A DNA stretch of 64,000 bases from Caulobacter sp. RHG1 (GTDB taxonomy: Bacteria > Pseudomonadota > Alphaproteobacteria > Caulobacterales > Caulobacteraceae), in contig NZ_SMZP01000005.1 of assembly GCF_013181195.1 (NCBI RefSeq), forward strand, positions 310,001 through 374,000. Reading direction: 5' to 3'. The notes under the pieces were generated by a model. The model was not told the DNA's origin. It saw nothing but the letters and a program-made list of their open reading frames with translations, and did no database searches. Shown piece after piece: positions 46,859-56,846 of the stretch (position 1 is the first letter of the stretch; each line of letters begins with the position of its first letter). The translations under genes and the position numbers were made by a program.

Positions 46859-47611
46859 TTAAACCGCTCCCCCGCCCCCGATATAGCCCAGCCCCGTGGC
46901 GCGGTGGATGGCTTGCGCCCGCCCCGCGACGCGTAGCTTCAGCGCCGCGTTCTGGACGTGGAACCGCACCGTGGGTCCGGCGATGCCGATGATCTGGGCG
47001 ATGTCGGCGTCGGTCTTGCCGGCCGCGGCCCATTTCAGGCACTGGATCTCGCGCTTGGTCAGGCGCACCGGCGGGGCGTCATCGCCCAGGCCGTCGCGAT
47101 AGGCGCAGACCAGCCGCAGCGCCGCGCCATGCAGCTCGTCCGATCGCGCTGCGTATAGAGCCGGCAGGTCGGCCACGGGTTCGGACGACGCCCAGACCAC
47201 CGCCCCGATCACCCCGCCGGTCAGGTAGGTCGGTGCGATGATCGCCGCCTGGACGCCGAAGTCATGCGCCGCCTCGGCCACCTCAATCGTCTCCAGCCTG
47301 GGCAACGGCCGCCAGCTGGAAAACCGTCCCAGGTGATAGAAGAACGGCTCGGCCGTGTAGCGCGAGGCCAGGATGAACGGCGCCCGCAGCGCGAAGGCCC
47401 GGTCGCGCCAGTAGCGCAGCGAACTGTCCAGCCACTCGAAGGTGCTCTCGGCCAACGGCCGGCCGTCTTGGCCCAGCATCGGCTCGGGGCTCGAGATGTC
47501 GGCGCTGGCGGCGACATAGGGCAGGCCGATGCTGCGGCCCAGGTCGCGCACCCGCTCGGCCTGGACCGTGACCCGGGCCAGGCGTTCGCCGTCGTCCGCC
47601 GTGCTCGCCAT
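46859..47611 (-). CDS. LuxR-type regulator (solo)
   Basis: 250 residues from the ATG at 47611. The C-terminal HTH_LuxR is clear: RLTKREIQCLKWAAAGKTDADIAQIIG then PTVRFHVQNAALKLRV. The N-terminal 170 residues have the length and Trp/Tyr/Asp content of an autoinducer-binding-like domain (WLDSSLRYWRDRAF, HLGRFSSW) but I cannot match the six invariant residues with certainty. No luxI-type synthase is in the window, so it is a solo. It is divergent from an acyl-CoA dehydrogenase gene, and a 16-bp dyad is between them. The longer frame to 48031 runs through that gene and is rejected. Confidence 0.85.
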   Translation of the reverse strand: MASTADDGERLARVTVQAERVRDLGRSIGLPYVAASADISSPEPMLGQDGRPLAESTFEWLDSSLRYWRDRAFALRAPFILASRYTAEPFFYHLGRFSSWRPLPRLETIEVAEAAHDFGVQAAIIAPTYLTGGVIGAVVWASSEPVADLPALYAARSDELHGAALRLVCAYRDGLGDDAPPVRLTKREIQCLKWAAAGKTDADIAQIIGIAGPTVRFHVQNAALKLRVAGRAQAIHRATGLGYIGGGGAV

Positions 47612-47628
47612 CTGGGGCGCCGCCTTCC

Positions 47629-47648
47629 CTATCGTTTCCGATAGCTTG
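47629..47648. promoter_or_regulatory. LuxR-type box, copy 1 (before acyl-CoA dehydrogenase)
   Basis: CTATCGTTTCCGATAGCTTG contains the perfect dyad CTATCG-TTTC-CGATAG (47629-47644). An 18/20 match stands at 48905 before the TonB receptor. It lies 60 bp ahead of the GTG of the acyl-CoA dehydrogenase. The CTTG could be part of the -35 element. Confidence 0.7.
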
Positions 47649-47708
47649 CGCGCCTCCCCCGCCCTTCCGCAAGTTTCCCCGACGATGCCGAAGTGAAGGA
47701 ACGCGCGG

Positions 47709-48893
47709 GTGGATTTGGAACTCTCGGCCGAGGACCTGGCCTTTCGCGACGACGTGCGCGCCTTCCTCAACGCCGAACTGACGCCAGACCTGCGCGAGGC
47801 CGGGCGGCGGATGACCAGCGTGTTCTGCGACAAGGTCCACAGCCTGGCCTGGCAGAGGATCCTGCACGCCCGCGGCTGGGCCGCCCCGACCTGGCCGGTC
47901 GAGTACGGCGGGCCGGGCTGGAGCGAGATCCAGCGCCACGTCTTCTTCGCCGAATGCGCCCGGGCCGGCGCGCCGAACCTGGCGCCGATGGGCCTGCGGA
48001 TGGTGGCGCCGGCGATCATGGCGTTCGGCACGCCCGAGCAGAAGGCCCGCTACCTGCCGCGCATCCTCTCGGGCGAGGACTACTGGTGCCAGGGCTATTC
48101 GGAGCCGGGCTCAGGCTCGGACCTGGCCAGCTTGCAGATGCGCGCGGCGCCAGACGGCGACGACTACGTGCTGAACGGCTCGAAGATCTGGACCACCCAC
48201 GCCCAGTGGGCGACGCACATGTTCTGCCTGGTCCGCACCACCACCGAGGGCAAGCCGCAGGCCGGCATCACCTTCCTGCTGATCGCGATGGACCGGCCGG
48301 GGATCAATGTCGACCCGATCATCACCCTGGCCGGCGAGCACGAGGTCAATCAGGTGTTCTTCGACGACGTCCGCACGCCCGCCGCTGACCGCTTAGGTAA
48401 TGAGAACCAGGGCTGGACGGTGGCCAAGCACCTCTTGGAATTCGAGCGCGGCGGCGGCTACGCGGCCGGGCTAGACGCGGCACTCGCGCGGCTGCGAAGT
48501 ATGGCGGAGGCCGAGGAGGTCCTCGACGATCCCCACTATCGCCGCCGCTTGGCCGAGGCCGAGATCGGCGCGCTGGCCATCGACATCACCGAACGCCGGG
48601 TGCTGAGCGCCCTGGCCGCGGGCGGCAAGCCCGGGCCGGCCTCGTCGATCCTGAAACTCCAGGGCTCCGAACAGCTTCAACGGCTGGACGAACTGGGCGT
48701 CGAGGCCCTGGCCTCCTACGTCGCCCCGCACCAGCCCAAGGCCCGCGAGGCCGGCTCCAACGAGACCCCCGTCGGTCCCGAGCACGGCCTGACGACCATG
48801 GCCCGCTACCTAAACAACCGCGCCGCCTCGATCTATGGCGGCTCCAACGAGATCCAGCGCGACATCATCGCGAAGTTAGTGCTCGGGTTGTAA
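47709..48893 (+). CDS. Acyl-CoA dehydrogenase family protein
   Basis: 394-residue FAD acyl-CoA dehydrogenase. It starts at GTG (GAAGGA upstream) and shows the family order: N-terminal helices, a middle beta domain with CQGYSEPGSGSDLASLQMRA and GSKIWTTHAQWATHMFCLVRT, then the helical domain with a C-terminal ARYLNNRAASIYGGSNEIQRDI, the FAD-contact signature. It oxidises an acyl-CoA at C2-C3 with electron transfer to ETF. The chain or ring type of substrate is unknown; the class with ALDYRGEX-type residues is not certain. The LuxR-type regulator and the dyad at 47629 are upstream and a TonB receptor follows. Confidence 0.93.
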   Translation: MDLELSAEDLAFRDDVRAFLNAELTPDLREAGRRMTSVFCDKVHSLAWQRILHARGWAAPTWPVEYGGPGWSEIQRHVFFAECARAGAPNLAPMGLRMVAPAIMAFGTPEQKARYLPRILSGEDYWCQGYSEPGSGSDLASLQMRAAPDGDDYVLNGSKIWTTHAQWATHMFCLVRTTTEGKPQAGITFLLIAMDRPGINVDPIITLAGEHEVNQVFFDDVRTPAADRLGNENQGWTVAKHLLEFERGGGYAAGLDAALARLRSMAEAEEVLDDPHYRRRLAEAEIGALAIDITERRVLSALAAGGKPGPASSILKLQGSEQLQRLDELGVEALASYVAPHQPKAREAGSNETPVGPEHGLTTMARYLNNRAASIYGGSNEIQRDIIAKLVLGL

Positions 48894-48904
48894 CGGCGCC
48901 TCAC

Positions 48905-48924
48905 CTATCAATTCCGATAGCTTG
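48905..48924. promoter_or_regulatory. LuxR-type box, copy 2 (before TonB receptor)
   Basis: CTATCAATTCCGATAGCTTG, differing from copy 1 at two positions of the left arm and spacer. It lies 76 bp before the receptor start. Because the box is in the 107-bp gap after the acyl-CoA dehydrogenase stop, the receptor should have its own promoter under the same regulator. Confidence 0.7.
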
Positions 48925-49000
48925 TTACGCGAGAGACCCAAACGCACGCTCCCCTCAGAGCTGACGCCCAATGCAGGCGCGGCCAAAGGGAGGTAGACGA

Positions 49001-51439
49001 ATGCCAGGACCTACGCGCCTGACCTTGAGCCTGAGCGTGTCGGCGCTCGCCCTGCTGATGGCGGCCCCAGCGCTCGCCCAGACGCCGGCAGCGCCCAAGC
49101 AAGACGACACCCTGACGATCGACACACTGGTGGTCACGGCCCAGCGCCGCGAGGAGACCGCCAACAGCATCGGCATGCCGATCCAGGCGTTCAGCGGCGC
49201 GGCCCTGCAGCAACTTCGGGTCACCGATCCCAAGGACCTGACCACGGTCGCCCCCAGCTTCACCGTCAGTCAGAGCTATCAGGGCGTGCCGACCTACACG
49301 CTGCGCGGCATCGGCTTCAACACCATCAACCTGTCGGCCACCTCGACCGTCGGCACCTATTGGGACGAGGTCGCCTACGCCTATCCGTTCATGAACACCG
49401 GGCCGGTGTTCGACCTGGAGCGCGTCGAAGTCCTGAAGGGGCCGCAGGGCACGCTGTACGGCCGCAACACCACCGCCGGCCTGATCGACTTCGTGACAGC
49501 CAAGCCGACCGAAGAGTTCGAGGGTTCGCTGACCGCCGAGGCCGGCAACTACAAGACCTATAATCTCGAGGGCTTCGTCAGCGGCGCCCTGGGCCCGCGC
49601 GTCCAAGGCCGCATCGCCTTCCGCTCGGAGGAAAGCGACAAGGGCTGGCAGGTCAGCAACAGCCGCGGCGAGCGCCTGGGCAAGGTCGACCGCGACGGCT
49701 GGCGCATCTCGCTGGCCATGCAGCCCACCGACACCGTCGAGGTCGAGGCCTCGTACTCGGGCTGGCGCAACAAGTCCGACACCGTCGCGGCCCAGGCCAT
49801 CGGCTTCACGCCGGCCACCGCCGCCAGCCCGTTCAACGCCCCGGGCTTGCCCGCCTACATCGCCGCCAACCCGCCGACCAAGGCCACCCAGGCCGACTGG
49901 GCGCCGCTGGCCGTGCGCGGCGCCGACGCAGGCCCTGGTCTGGGGATCAGCGATCCGCTGCGCGAGAACGACCAGTTCCACGCCGGCAAGCTGCGGGTGT
50001 CCTGGAACGTCAGCGAAAAGGTGACGATGGTCTCGCTGACCAGCTTCAACCGTCTGTCGCGCAAGGCCGTATTCGACTGGAGCGGCGCGCCCTACGAGAT
50101 CCTGGTCCAGAAGGCCCACGGCGACATCAAGTCGTTCGCCGAGGAGCTGCATTTCGAGGGCGTCACCGACAAGGGCTCGTGGCTGGTCGGCGGCTATGTC
50201 GCCCGCGACACCATCTACGACAGCAACCGCACCCTGCTAGGCCAGAACGCCAATGTCGGCACGATCCGCTTCGTCGGCTCGACCCTGCTGGCCACCCCGT
50301 TCAACAGCTTCGGCTACACGCCGCTGCAGATGAGCCAGGCGTTCCGCACCTATGAGGACGTCGGCAACATCAAGACCAACACCTGGAGCCTGTTCGCCAA
50401 CGCCGACCATCGCCTGACCGAAACCCTGAAGCTGACAGCGGGCATCCGCTACAGCCAGGACAAGCAGGACTATGTCGGCTGCTCGCGCGACTTCGGCGGC
50501 TCGATGCTGGTCAATGTCAACGTGGTCAACCGGGCGCTGTTCGCCGGCGCCTACGGGCTGGTCGCCCCGATCACCCAGGGCGGCTGCAACACCTTCGACC
50601 CGGCGACCAAGGCGTTCGGCTTCGTGAAGTCCAAGCTGGACGAGGACAACATCGCCTGGCGCGTGGCCCTGGACTGGCAGGCCGCCGAGGACGTGCTGGT
50701 GTTCGGCTCGGTGTCGCGCGGGGCCAAGGCCGGCGCCACGCCGATCAACGCCGCCAACATCTCGACCCAGAACGCGCCGGCCACCCAGGAACTGCTGACC
50801 GCCTACGAGCTGGGCGTGAAGGCCGGCCTGTTCGGCCGCCGGGTGCAGGCGAACGTGAGCGGCTTCTACTACGACTACACCGACAAGCAGCTATCGGTGT
50901 ACTTCGCCGACCCGATCTACACGGCGCTGTCGCGCCTGGCCAACGTGCCCAATGGCGAGGCCTATGGCGTCGATGGCGACATCACCTGGCGCGCCAGCCG
51001 CGCGCTGACCTTCATCGCCTCGGCCACCTGGCTGCACACCGAGGTCAAGGGCTACACCGGCATCAACGCCGCGGGCAAACCCCAGAGCTTCGACGGCCGG
51101 CCGTTCCTCTACAGCCCGAAGTTCCAGGGCGGTCTGACGGCGCTGTTCGACCACGACCTGGACAACGGCCTGAAGCTGCAGGCGGCCCTGAACGGCCGTT
51201 GGCAGGACAAGTCCTCGGCCGATCTGGAGGGCAACCCGCTGTTCCAGATCGACGGCTACGGCATGCTGAACGCCAGTGTCGGCATCGGCTCGCCGGAGAA
51301 GGGCTGGGAGCTCTCGATCTGGGGCCGCAACATCACCGACGAATATTACTGGAGCGCGGTCAGCAGCAACGCCAACACCGTGGTCCGCTTCCCGGGCAAG
51401 CCCACCACCTACGGCGCGGCCCTGACCTGGAAGTTCTGA
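49001..51439 (+). CDS. TonB-dependent receptor (LuxR-associated)
   Basis: 812-residue outer-membrane receptor. The ATG at 49001 has GGGAGG 7 bases upstream. The signal peptide runs to ALAQ (MPGPTRLTLSLSVSALALLMAAPALAQ, in two parts). A TonB-box-like IDTLVVTAQRREE, a plug with VEVLKGPQGTLYGRNTTAG, and a barrel ending in TTYGAALTWKF complete it. An intrinsic terminator follows. It is not close to iron genes. The two matching LuxR boxes link it to the acyl-CoA dehydrogenase, so a lipid, acyl ester or aromatic ester ligand is likely but unproven. Confidence 0.92.
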   Translation: MPGPTRLTLSLSVSALALLMAAPALAQTPAAPKQDDTLTIDTLVVTAQRREETANSIGMPIQAFSGAALQQLRVTDPKDLTTVAPSFTVSQSYQGVPTYTLRGIGFNTINLSATSTVGTYWDEVAYAYPFMNTGPVFDLERVEVLKGPQGTLYGRNTTAGLIDFVTAKPTEEFEGSLTAEAGNYKTYNLEGFVSGALGPRVQGRIAFRSEESDKGWQVSNSRGERLGKVDRDGWRISLAMQPTDTVEVEASYSGWRNKSDTVAAQAIGFTPATAASPFNAPGLPAYIAANPPTKATQADWAPLAVRGADAGPGLGISDPLRENDQFHAGKLRVSWNVSEKVTMVSLTSFNRLSRKAVFDWSGAPYEILVQKAHGDIKSFAEELHFEGVTDKGSWLVGGYVARDTIYDSNRTLLGQNANVGTIRFVGSTLLATPFNSFGYTPLQMSQAFRTYEDVGNIKTNTWSLFANADHRLTETLKLTAGIRYSQDKQDYVGCSRDFGGSMLVNVNVVNRALFAGAYGLVAPITQGGCNTFDPATKAFGFVKSKLDEDNIAWRVALDWQAAEDVLVFGSVSRGAKAGATPINAANISTQNAPATQELLTAYELGVKAGLFGRRVQANVSGFYYDYTDKQLSVYFADPIYTALSRLANVPNGEAYGVDGDITWRASRALTFIASATWLHTEVKGYTGINAAGKPQSFDGRPFLYSPKFQGGLTALFDHDLDNGLKLQAALNGRWQDKSSADLEGNPLFQIDGYGMLNASVGIGSPEKGWELSIWGRNITDEYYWSAVSSNANTVVRFPGKPTTYGAALTWKF

Positions 51440-51467
51440 CGGGCGACTTTCTCGATCTCGGTAACTT

Positions 51468-51501
51468 GGAGCGCGGCGGCGACGTCGCGCTCCTTTTCTT
51501 T
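51468..51501 (+). terminator. Intrinsic terminator of the TonB receptor gene
   Basis: GGAGCGCG / CGCGCTCC, an 8-bp stem with a 10-base loop, followed by TTTTCTTT. It also overlaps the last bases of the convergent modB gene, whose stop is at 51500. Confidence 0.8.
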
Positions 51502-52177
51502 ATCCCTCGCGCGTCCGCAACAGCACCTTGGATCGCGCCTCGATCGCCAGCAGGGTCAGCAGCACCACGAGGGCAAAGCCCAGCAGCATCAACGATAGGC
51601 GATGAGCCTGCCCCCACTCCAGCGACTCGACCAGGCGGTAGATCTCGGTCGACAGCACCATGGTCTCGCCGGGGATGGCGCCACCCAGCATCATCACCAC
51701 CCCGAACTCGCCAACCGTATGGGCGAAGACCAGGATGGCGGCGGCGACATAGCCCGGCAGCGCCAGCGGCAGCGCCACCCGCCAGAACCGCGCCCAGGGC
51801 GAGGCGCCCAGGGTGGCGGCGGCCTCCAGCGGCTCGTCGCCGATCGACAGGAAGGCGTTGCGCAGCGGCTGCACCGCGAACGGCAGCGAATAGATCAGCG
51901 ATCCGATCACCAGCCCCTCGAAGGTGAAGGCCAGGGTTCGAACCCCAAACGGCTGCAGCAGCGCCATCAGCGGACTCTTCGGCCCCAGGGCGATCAGCAG
52001 ATAGAAGCCCAGCACCGTCGGCGGCAGCACGATCGGCAGGGCCACCAGGGCCGTGACCGGCGTCCGCCAGCCCGAGCGCCCGCGCGCCAGCCACCACGAC
52101 AGCGGCGTGGCCAGGACCAGCAGCAGGATCGTAGTGATCCCCGCCAACCGCGCCGTCAGGCCCAGCACCTCGACCAC
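51500..52177 (-). CDS. modB: Molybdate ABC transporter permease ModB
   Basis: 225-residue membrane permease with five to six helices. The EAA-loop region reads [25 protein letters not shown], as in molybdate/tungstate permeases, and [20 protein letters not shown] is the typical C-terminal motif. The gene starts at GTG 52177, only 2 bases after the TGA of modA, so translation is coupled. No ATPase gene (modC) follows: the next gene downstream is the convergent TonB receptor. Where its partner is encoded is not visible in this window. Confidence 0.93.
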   Translation of the reverse strand: MVEVLGLTARLAGITTILLLVLATPLSWWLARGRSGWRTPVTALVALPIVLPPTVLGFYLLIALGPKSPLMALLQPFGVRTLAFTFEGLVIGSLIYSLPFAVQPLRNAFLSIGDEPLEAAATLGASPWARFWRVALPLALPGYVAAAILVFAHTVGEFGVVMMLGGAIPGETMVLSTEIYRLVESLEWGQAHRLSLMLLGFALVVLLTLLAIEARSKVLLRTREG

Positions 52178-52179
52178 GG

Positions 52180-52929
52180 TCAGCGGACCTCGTAGCCGTA
52201 GCGCTTGATGATCGCCTTGGCCTCGCCGGTCTTCAGGAACGCCAGGAAGGCCTTGGCCGCGACGCTGTCAGCGCCGGTCTTCAGCAACACGGCCTGCTGG
52301 TCGATCGGGGTGTGGTCGGCGGCCGGCACGACCCAGCGCGAGCCGCCTTTCTCGTCGATCACCTGCGACAGCGCCACGAAGCCCAGCTCGGCCGCGCCGG
52401 TCTGGACGTACTGGAAGGCCTGGGTGATCGAGGACCCCTGCACGATCTTCGGCTTCAGGGCGTCGTACAGCTTCAGCCTGGTCAGGGTCTCGACCGCCGC
52501 CTGGCCATAGGGCGCGGCCTTGGGGTCGGCGATCGACAGCTTGTCGAACTTGCCCTTGGCCAGCACCGCGCCTTTCCCATCCACCAGACCCGGCGTCTTG
52601 CTGAACAGCACCAGCCGCCCGGTGGCGTAGGTGAAGCGCGAACCGGCGACCGCCAGGCCTTCGCCCTCGGCCTTCAGCGGCCGCTCGACATCGGCCGACA
52701 GGAAAACCTCGTACGGCGCGCCATTGGCGATCTGGGTATAGAACTGGCCCGACGAGCCGAAGCTCAAGGTCGCGTCATGGCCGGTCCTGGCCTTGAAGCG
52801 CGCGGCGATCGCCTTGGCTGGCTCGGTGAAGTTGGCGGCAACGGCCACCTTGGTCTCGGCCGCCAGCGCCGAGCCGCCCATAAACGAGAGGGCGAGCGCG
52901 GCGATCAGCATCGGACGGCGGGCGATCAT
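52180..52929 (-). CDS. modA: Molybdate-binding periplasmic protein ModA
   Basis: 249-residue solute-binding protein of the molybdate importer. The Sec signal [20 protein letters not shown] ends near ALAAET. The oxyanion pocket residues are indicated by [41 protein letters not shown] (in which the serines bind molybdate) and the C-terminal [20 protein letters not shown]. It is the first gene of modAB. The 70-bp gap to divergent modE has a GTTATG-N11-CATAAC dyad. Confidence 0.94.
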   Translation of the reverse strand: MIARRPMLIAALALSFMGGSALAAETKVAVAANFTEPAKAIAARFKARTGHDATLSFGSSGQFYTQIANGAPYEVFLSADVERPLKAEGEGLAVAGSRFTYATGRLVLFSKTPGLVDGKGAVLAKGKFDKLSIADPKAAPYGQAAVETLTRLKLYDALKPKIVQGSSITQAFQYVQTGAAELGFVALSQVIDEKGGSRWVVPAADHTPIDQQAVLLKTGADSVAAKAFLAFLKTGEAKAIIKRYGYEVR

Positions 52930-52955
52930 CTGGTAGTCCTGACGGGCGGGCTGCG

Positions 52956-52978
52956 GTTATGCAGCACCTCTACATAAC
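52956..52978. promoter_or_regulatory. Candidate ModE box
   Basis: GTTATG (52956-52961) and CATAAC (52973-52978), perfect 6-bp arms 11 bases apart, in the modA/modE gap. E. coli ModE binds a similar TAT-rich dyad. Binding would repress modAB when molybdate is plentiful and, given the position 22 bp before modE, could autoregulate it. Confidence 0.6.
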
Positions 52979-52999
52979 GGCGACAGCGGGACAAGACGC

Positions 53000-53764
53000 G
53001 TGGCGAACGACGACGATTTCAGCGCCTCCCTGATCCTGCGGCGTGGCGGCCTGGCCCGGGTGGGGCTGGAGCGCATCGCACTGCTGGAAGCTGTCGCTCG
53101 CCTGGGCTCGATCAGCGGCGCGGCCAAGGCGGTCGGCCTCTCGTACAAGGGCGCCTGGGACGGCGTGCAGGCGCTGAACAACCTGTTCGACCAGCCGCTG
53201 GTCAGCGCCGCGCCGGGCGGCCGCAGCGGCGGGACGGCGGAGGTCACGCCGCGCGGCGCGGCGGTGATCCGCGCCTTCCGCGCCGCCGAGCGCGAGGTCG
53301 GGGCCGCCTTCGCGCGGCTGGAAGCGGATCTCTCGGGCGACCTGCTGTGGAGCCTCGGCCTGCGGACCAGCGCCCGCAACGCCCTGCGTGGCGTGGTGGC
53401 CAGCGTCGAGGGCGACGGCGTCACCGCGACCGTGAGCCTGGCGCTGGGCGAGGCCCTGTCGCTTCGCGCCTCGATCACCCGCCGCAGCGTCGAGGACCTC
53501 GACCTGGCGCCCGGCCGACCGGCCATCGCCTTGATCAAGTCCAGCTTCGTGCATCTCGACGCGGGAGACGGTGACAACCGCCTGTCGGGCGAGATCGTCG
53601 ATCGCGAAGCGAGCGAAGCCTCGGCCGAGGTCACCATCGCCCTCCCCGCCGGCAAGAGCCTGGTCGCGACCTTGCGGCCGGACGACCCGGCTTGGGATCT
53701 GGCGATCGGCGCGAAGGTCGAGGCGCGGATCGCGGCCTCGGACGTGATCCTGGCGGTGGACTAG
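53000..53764 (+). CDS. modE: Molybdate-responsive regulator ModE
   Basis: 254-residue LysR-like winged-helix activator/repressor with molybdate sensing. The N-terminal HTH has ARVGLERIALLEAVARLGSISGAAKAVGLSYKGAWD (in parts), typical of ModE. The C-terminal half holds two TOBE/Mop modules: TSARNALRGVVASVEGDGVTATVSLALGEALSLRASIT (in parts) and PAIALIKSSFVHLDAGDGDNRLSGEIVDREA (in parts). The start is GTG 53000. Its stop shares CTAG (53761-53764) with the convergent TauE/SafE gene. It is divergent from modAB. Confidence 0.93.
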   Translation: MANDDDFSASLILRRGGLARVGLERIALLEAVARLGSISGAAKAVGLSYKGAWDGVQALNNLFDQPLVSAAPGGRSGGTAEVTPRGAAVIRAFRAAEREVGAAFARLEADLSGDLLWSLGLRTSARNALRGVVASVEGDGVTATVSLALGEALSLRASITRRSVEDLDLAPGRPAIALIKSSFVHLDAGDGDNRLSGEIVDREASEASAEVTIALPAGKSLVATLRPDDPAWDLAIGAKVEARIAASDVILAVD

Positions 53765-54528
53765 AACAGACCGCGCGCGCCGTCGAAGACCAGCTTGCCG
53801 CCGACCGCGACCAGCAGGATGTAGATGACCTTGTAGAAGCCCTCGGCCGGCACGCGGCGCACGACCCAGACACCGGCCCAGGTCGAGGCCACGGCCAGCG
53901 GCAGCAGCACCCCGGCGGTGGCCAGCACCTTGGGCGTGAACTGGCCCAGGGCAATATAGGCCGGCACCTTCATCCAGTTTACGACCGCGAAGAAGATGGC
54001 GCTGGTGCCGATGAACACGTCGCGCGGCAGGCGGCGCGGCAGGACGTAGATCTGGAACGGCGGACCGCCGGCATGGGCGATCTGGCTGGTGAAGCCAGCG
54101 GCGATGCCGCACAGCACGCCCAGCCACGGCCGCGCCGGAGAGGCCTCGACGCCGGCCGCCGCCTTGACCGCCCGCTCGGCCCACAGGCGTTGCAGGGCGA
54201 ACAGCATGGCCACCAGACCCACGGCCAGCTCGACCGCCGACTCGTCGACGAAGGCCGCCAGGGCCCAGCCCAGGGCGATGCCGCCCGCCGCGGCCGGCAG
54301 CATCAGCTTCAGCAGGCCCTTGTCCCAGCTCTTCCGGAAGGCCCAGACGCTGACCACGTCCTGGACCAGCAGGATCGGCAGGGTGATCGAGGCGGCCATG
54401 ACCGGCGACACCGCCAGGGCCATCATCGGCACCGCCACCACCCCGATGCCGGCGAACCCGCCCTTGGCCAGGCCCAGCAGGATCACGGCCGGGATGGCGA
54501 CGGCATAGAAGAACGGGTCGGTCAGCAT
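53761..54528 (-). CDS. Sulfite exporter TauE/SafE family protein
   Basis: 255-residue membrane protein with about eight helices in two related halves. LGLAKGGFAGIGVVAVPMMALAVSPVMAASITLPILLVQD (in parts) shows the N-terminal signature and LCGIAAGFTSQIAHAGGPPFQIYVLP the C-terminal one. The ATG at 54528 has AAGG about 9 bases upstream. Family members export sulfite, sulfoacetate or other small oxyanions. Its location beside modE might suggest a link to molybdate or sulfate oxyanions, but the genes are only convergent and that is weak evidence. Confidence 0.88.
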   Translation of the reverse strand: MLTDPFFYAVAIPAVILLGLAKGGFAGIGVVAVPMMALAVSPVMAASITLPILLVQDVVSVWAFRKSWDKGLLKLMLPAAAGGIALGWALAAFVDESAVELAVGLVAMLFALQRLWAERAVKAAAGVEASPARPWLGVLCGIAAGFTSQIAHAGGPPFQIYVLPRRLPRDVFIGTSAIFFAVVNWMKVPAYIALGQFTPKVLATAGVLLPLAVASTWAGVWVVRRVPAEGFYKVIYILLVAVGGKLVFDGARGLF

Positions 54529-54557
54529 GAAGCCGAGCCTTAGGCCTTTCGCCCCCG

Positions 54558-55571
<1,014 letters not shown>

Positions 55572-55584
55572 GGGGATCTCTCCT

Positions 55585-56748
55585 TTAGGCGACGGCCGGA
55601 TTACGGCGTTCGAGGCTGAGCGAAAAAGCGGCCAAAGCCAGGGCCGACAGCGGCACGGCGGCGGCGATCAGGGGCACGGCGGCCAGGCCCGGGCCGTGGT
55701 CGATCACCGCCCCGCCCAGCCACGCGCCGAAGGCGTTGCCGAGGTTGAAGGCGGCGATGTTCAGGCTCGACGCCAGGCCTTGCCCCGCGCCGCCGGCCTG
55801 GCTCAGCACCCGCATCTGCAGCGGGGCGACGGTGGCGAAGGCGGCCGCGCCCAGCAGGAAGGCGGCGATCACCGCCCCGACCGCGCTGTGGAACGCGAAT
55901 GCCGACGCGCCCATGACCAGGGTCAGCAGGACGAGCGTGCCGACCAGGGCCGCGTTCAGCCCCTTGTCGGCCCAGCGGCCGCCGGCGAGATTCCCGGCCA
56001 CCAGGCCCGCACCGAACACCAGCAGGATCGGCGAGACGGCTTCCTTCGAGAAACCGGCCAGCTCGGTCAGGATCGGCTGGATATAGGTGAAGACCGCGAA
56101 CACGCCGCCAAAGCCCAGCACAGTCATGGCCAGGCCCAGCTGCACCTGCGGGCGGGCCAGGACGGCGAACTCCTCGCGCAGCGGCGCGGGTTCGACTTTC
56201 TCCTGAGCACTGGGGACCAAGACAGCCAGCACCACCAGGGCGACGGCGCCGACGGCGCCCACGGCCCAGAACGCCGCGCGCCAACCGAAGGCCAGGCCCA
56301 GCCAGGCGCCGAACGGCACGCCCAGCAGGGTCGCCAGGGTCAGGCCGGTGAACATGATCGAGATCGCCGAGGCCTTGCGCTCGGGCGCGACCAGGCTGAC
56401 AGCGACCAGCGACCCGACGCCGAAGAAGGTGCCGTGGGCCAGGGCCGTGACCAACCGCGCGCCCATCAGGATCCCGTAAGTCGGGGCCAGGGCGGCCAGG
56501 ACGTTGCCCAGGGTGAAGATCGCCATCAGCACCAGCAGGGTGGTCTTCTTGGGAAGACGGCGAGTGGCCAGGGTCAGGATTGGCGCGCCGACGAAGACGC
56601 CCAGGGCGTAGCCGGTCATCAGGAGACCGGCGGCCGAGATCGACACGCCGAGGTCGGCGGAGACCTGGATCAGCAGGCCCATAATGATGAATTCGGTGAC
56701 GCCGATGCCGAAGGCGCCGACGGTCAGGGCATAGAGGGCGAGGGGCAT
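55585..56748 (-). CDS. MFS transporter, AraJ/YdhP-like (DHA1)
   Basis: 387-residue major facilitator with 12 helices. The N-terminus MPLALYALTVGAFGIGVTEF is characteristic of the AraJ-type sugar/drug efflux subgroup, then LTLATRRLPKKTTLLVL (motif A) and GTFFGVGSLVAV. Homologues are annotated as arabinose or chloramphenicol exporters, though real substrates are mostly unknown. First gene of a two-gene unit with the aldo/keto reductase. The LysR regulator is divergent, 98 bp away. Confidence 0.88.
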   Translation of the reverse strand: MPLALYALTVGAFGIGVTEFIIMGLLIQVSADLGVSISAAGLLMTGYALGVFVGAPILTLATRRLPKKTTLLVLMAIFTLGNVLAALAPTYGILMGARLVTALAHGTFFGVGSLVAVSLVAPERKASAISIMFTGLTLATLLGVPFGAWLGLAFGWRAAFWAVGAVGAVALVVLAVLVPSAQEKVEPAPLREEFAVLARPQVQLGLAMTVLGFGGVFAVFTYIQPILTELAGFSKEAVSPILLVFGAGLVAGNLAGGRWADKGLNAALVGTLVLLTLVMGASAFAFHSAVGAVIAAFLLGAAAFATVAPLQMRVLSQAGGAGQGLASSLNIAAFNLGNAFGAWLGGAVIDHGPGLAAVPLIAAAVPLSALALAAFSLSLERRNPAVA

Positions 56749-56846
56749 GACGGCCGGCTCCGAGAACAGGAAGCCGACAGATAGCGCGCCCGCGTTCGAT
56801 GAATTAGATTGCCGCCAGGAACTTCACCTGTGACTTGAGGGCAAGA

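Noticed and set aside
47612..48031. N-terminal extension of the LuxR-type gene
   Set aside because: It overlaps the acyl-CoA dehydrogenase gene, whose family residues begin at 47709. The LuxR start at 47611 fits.
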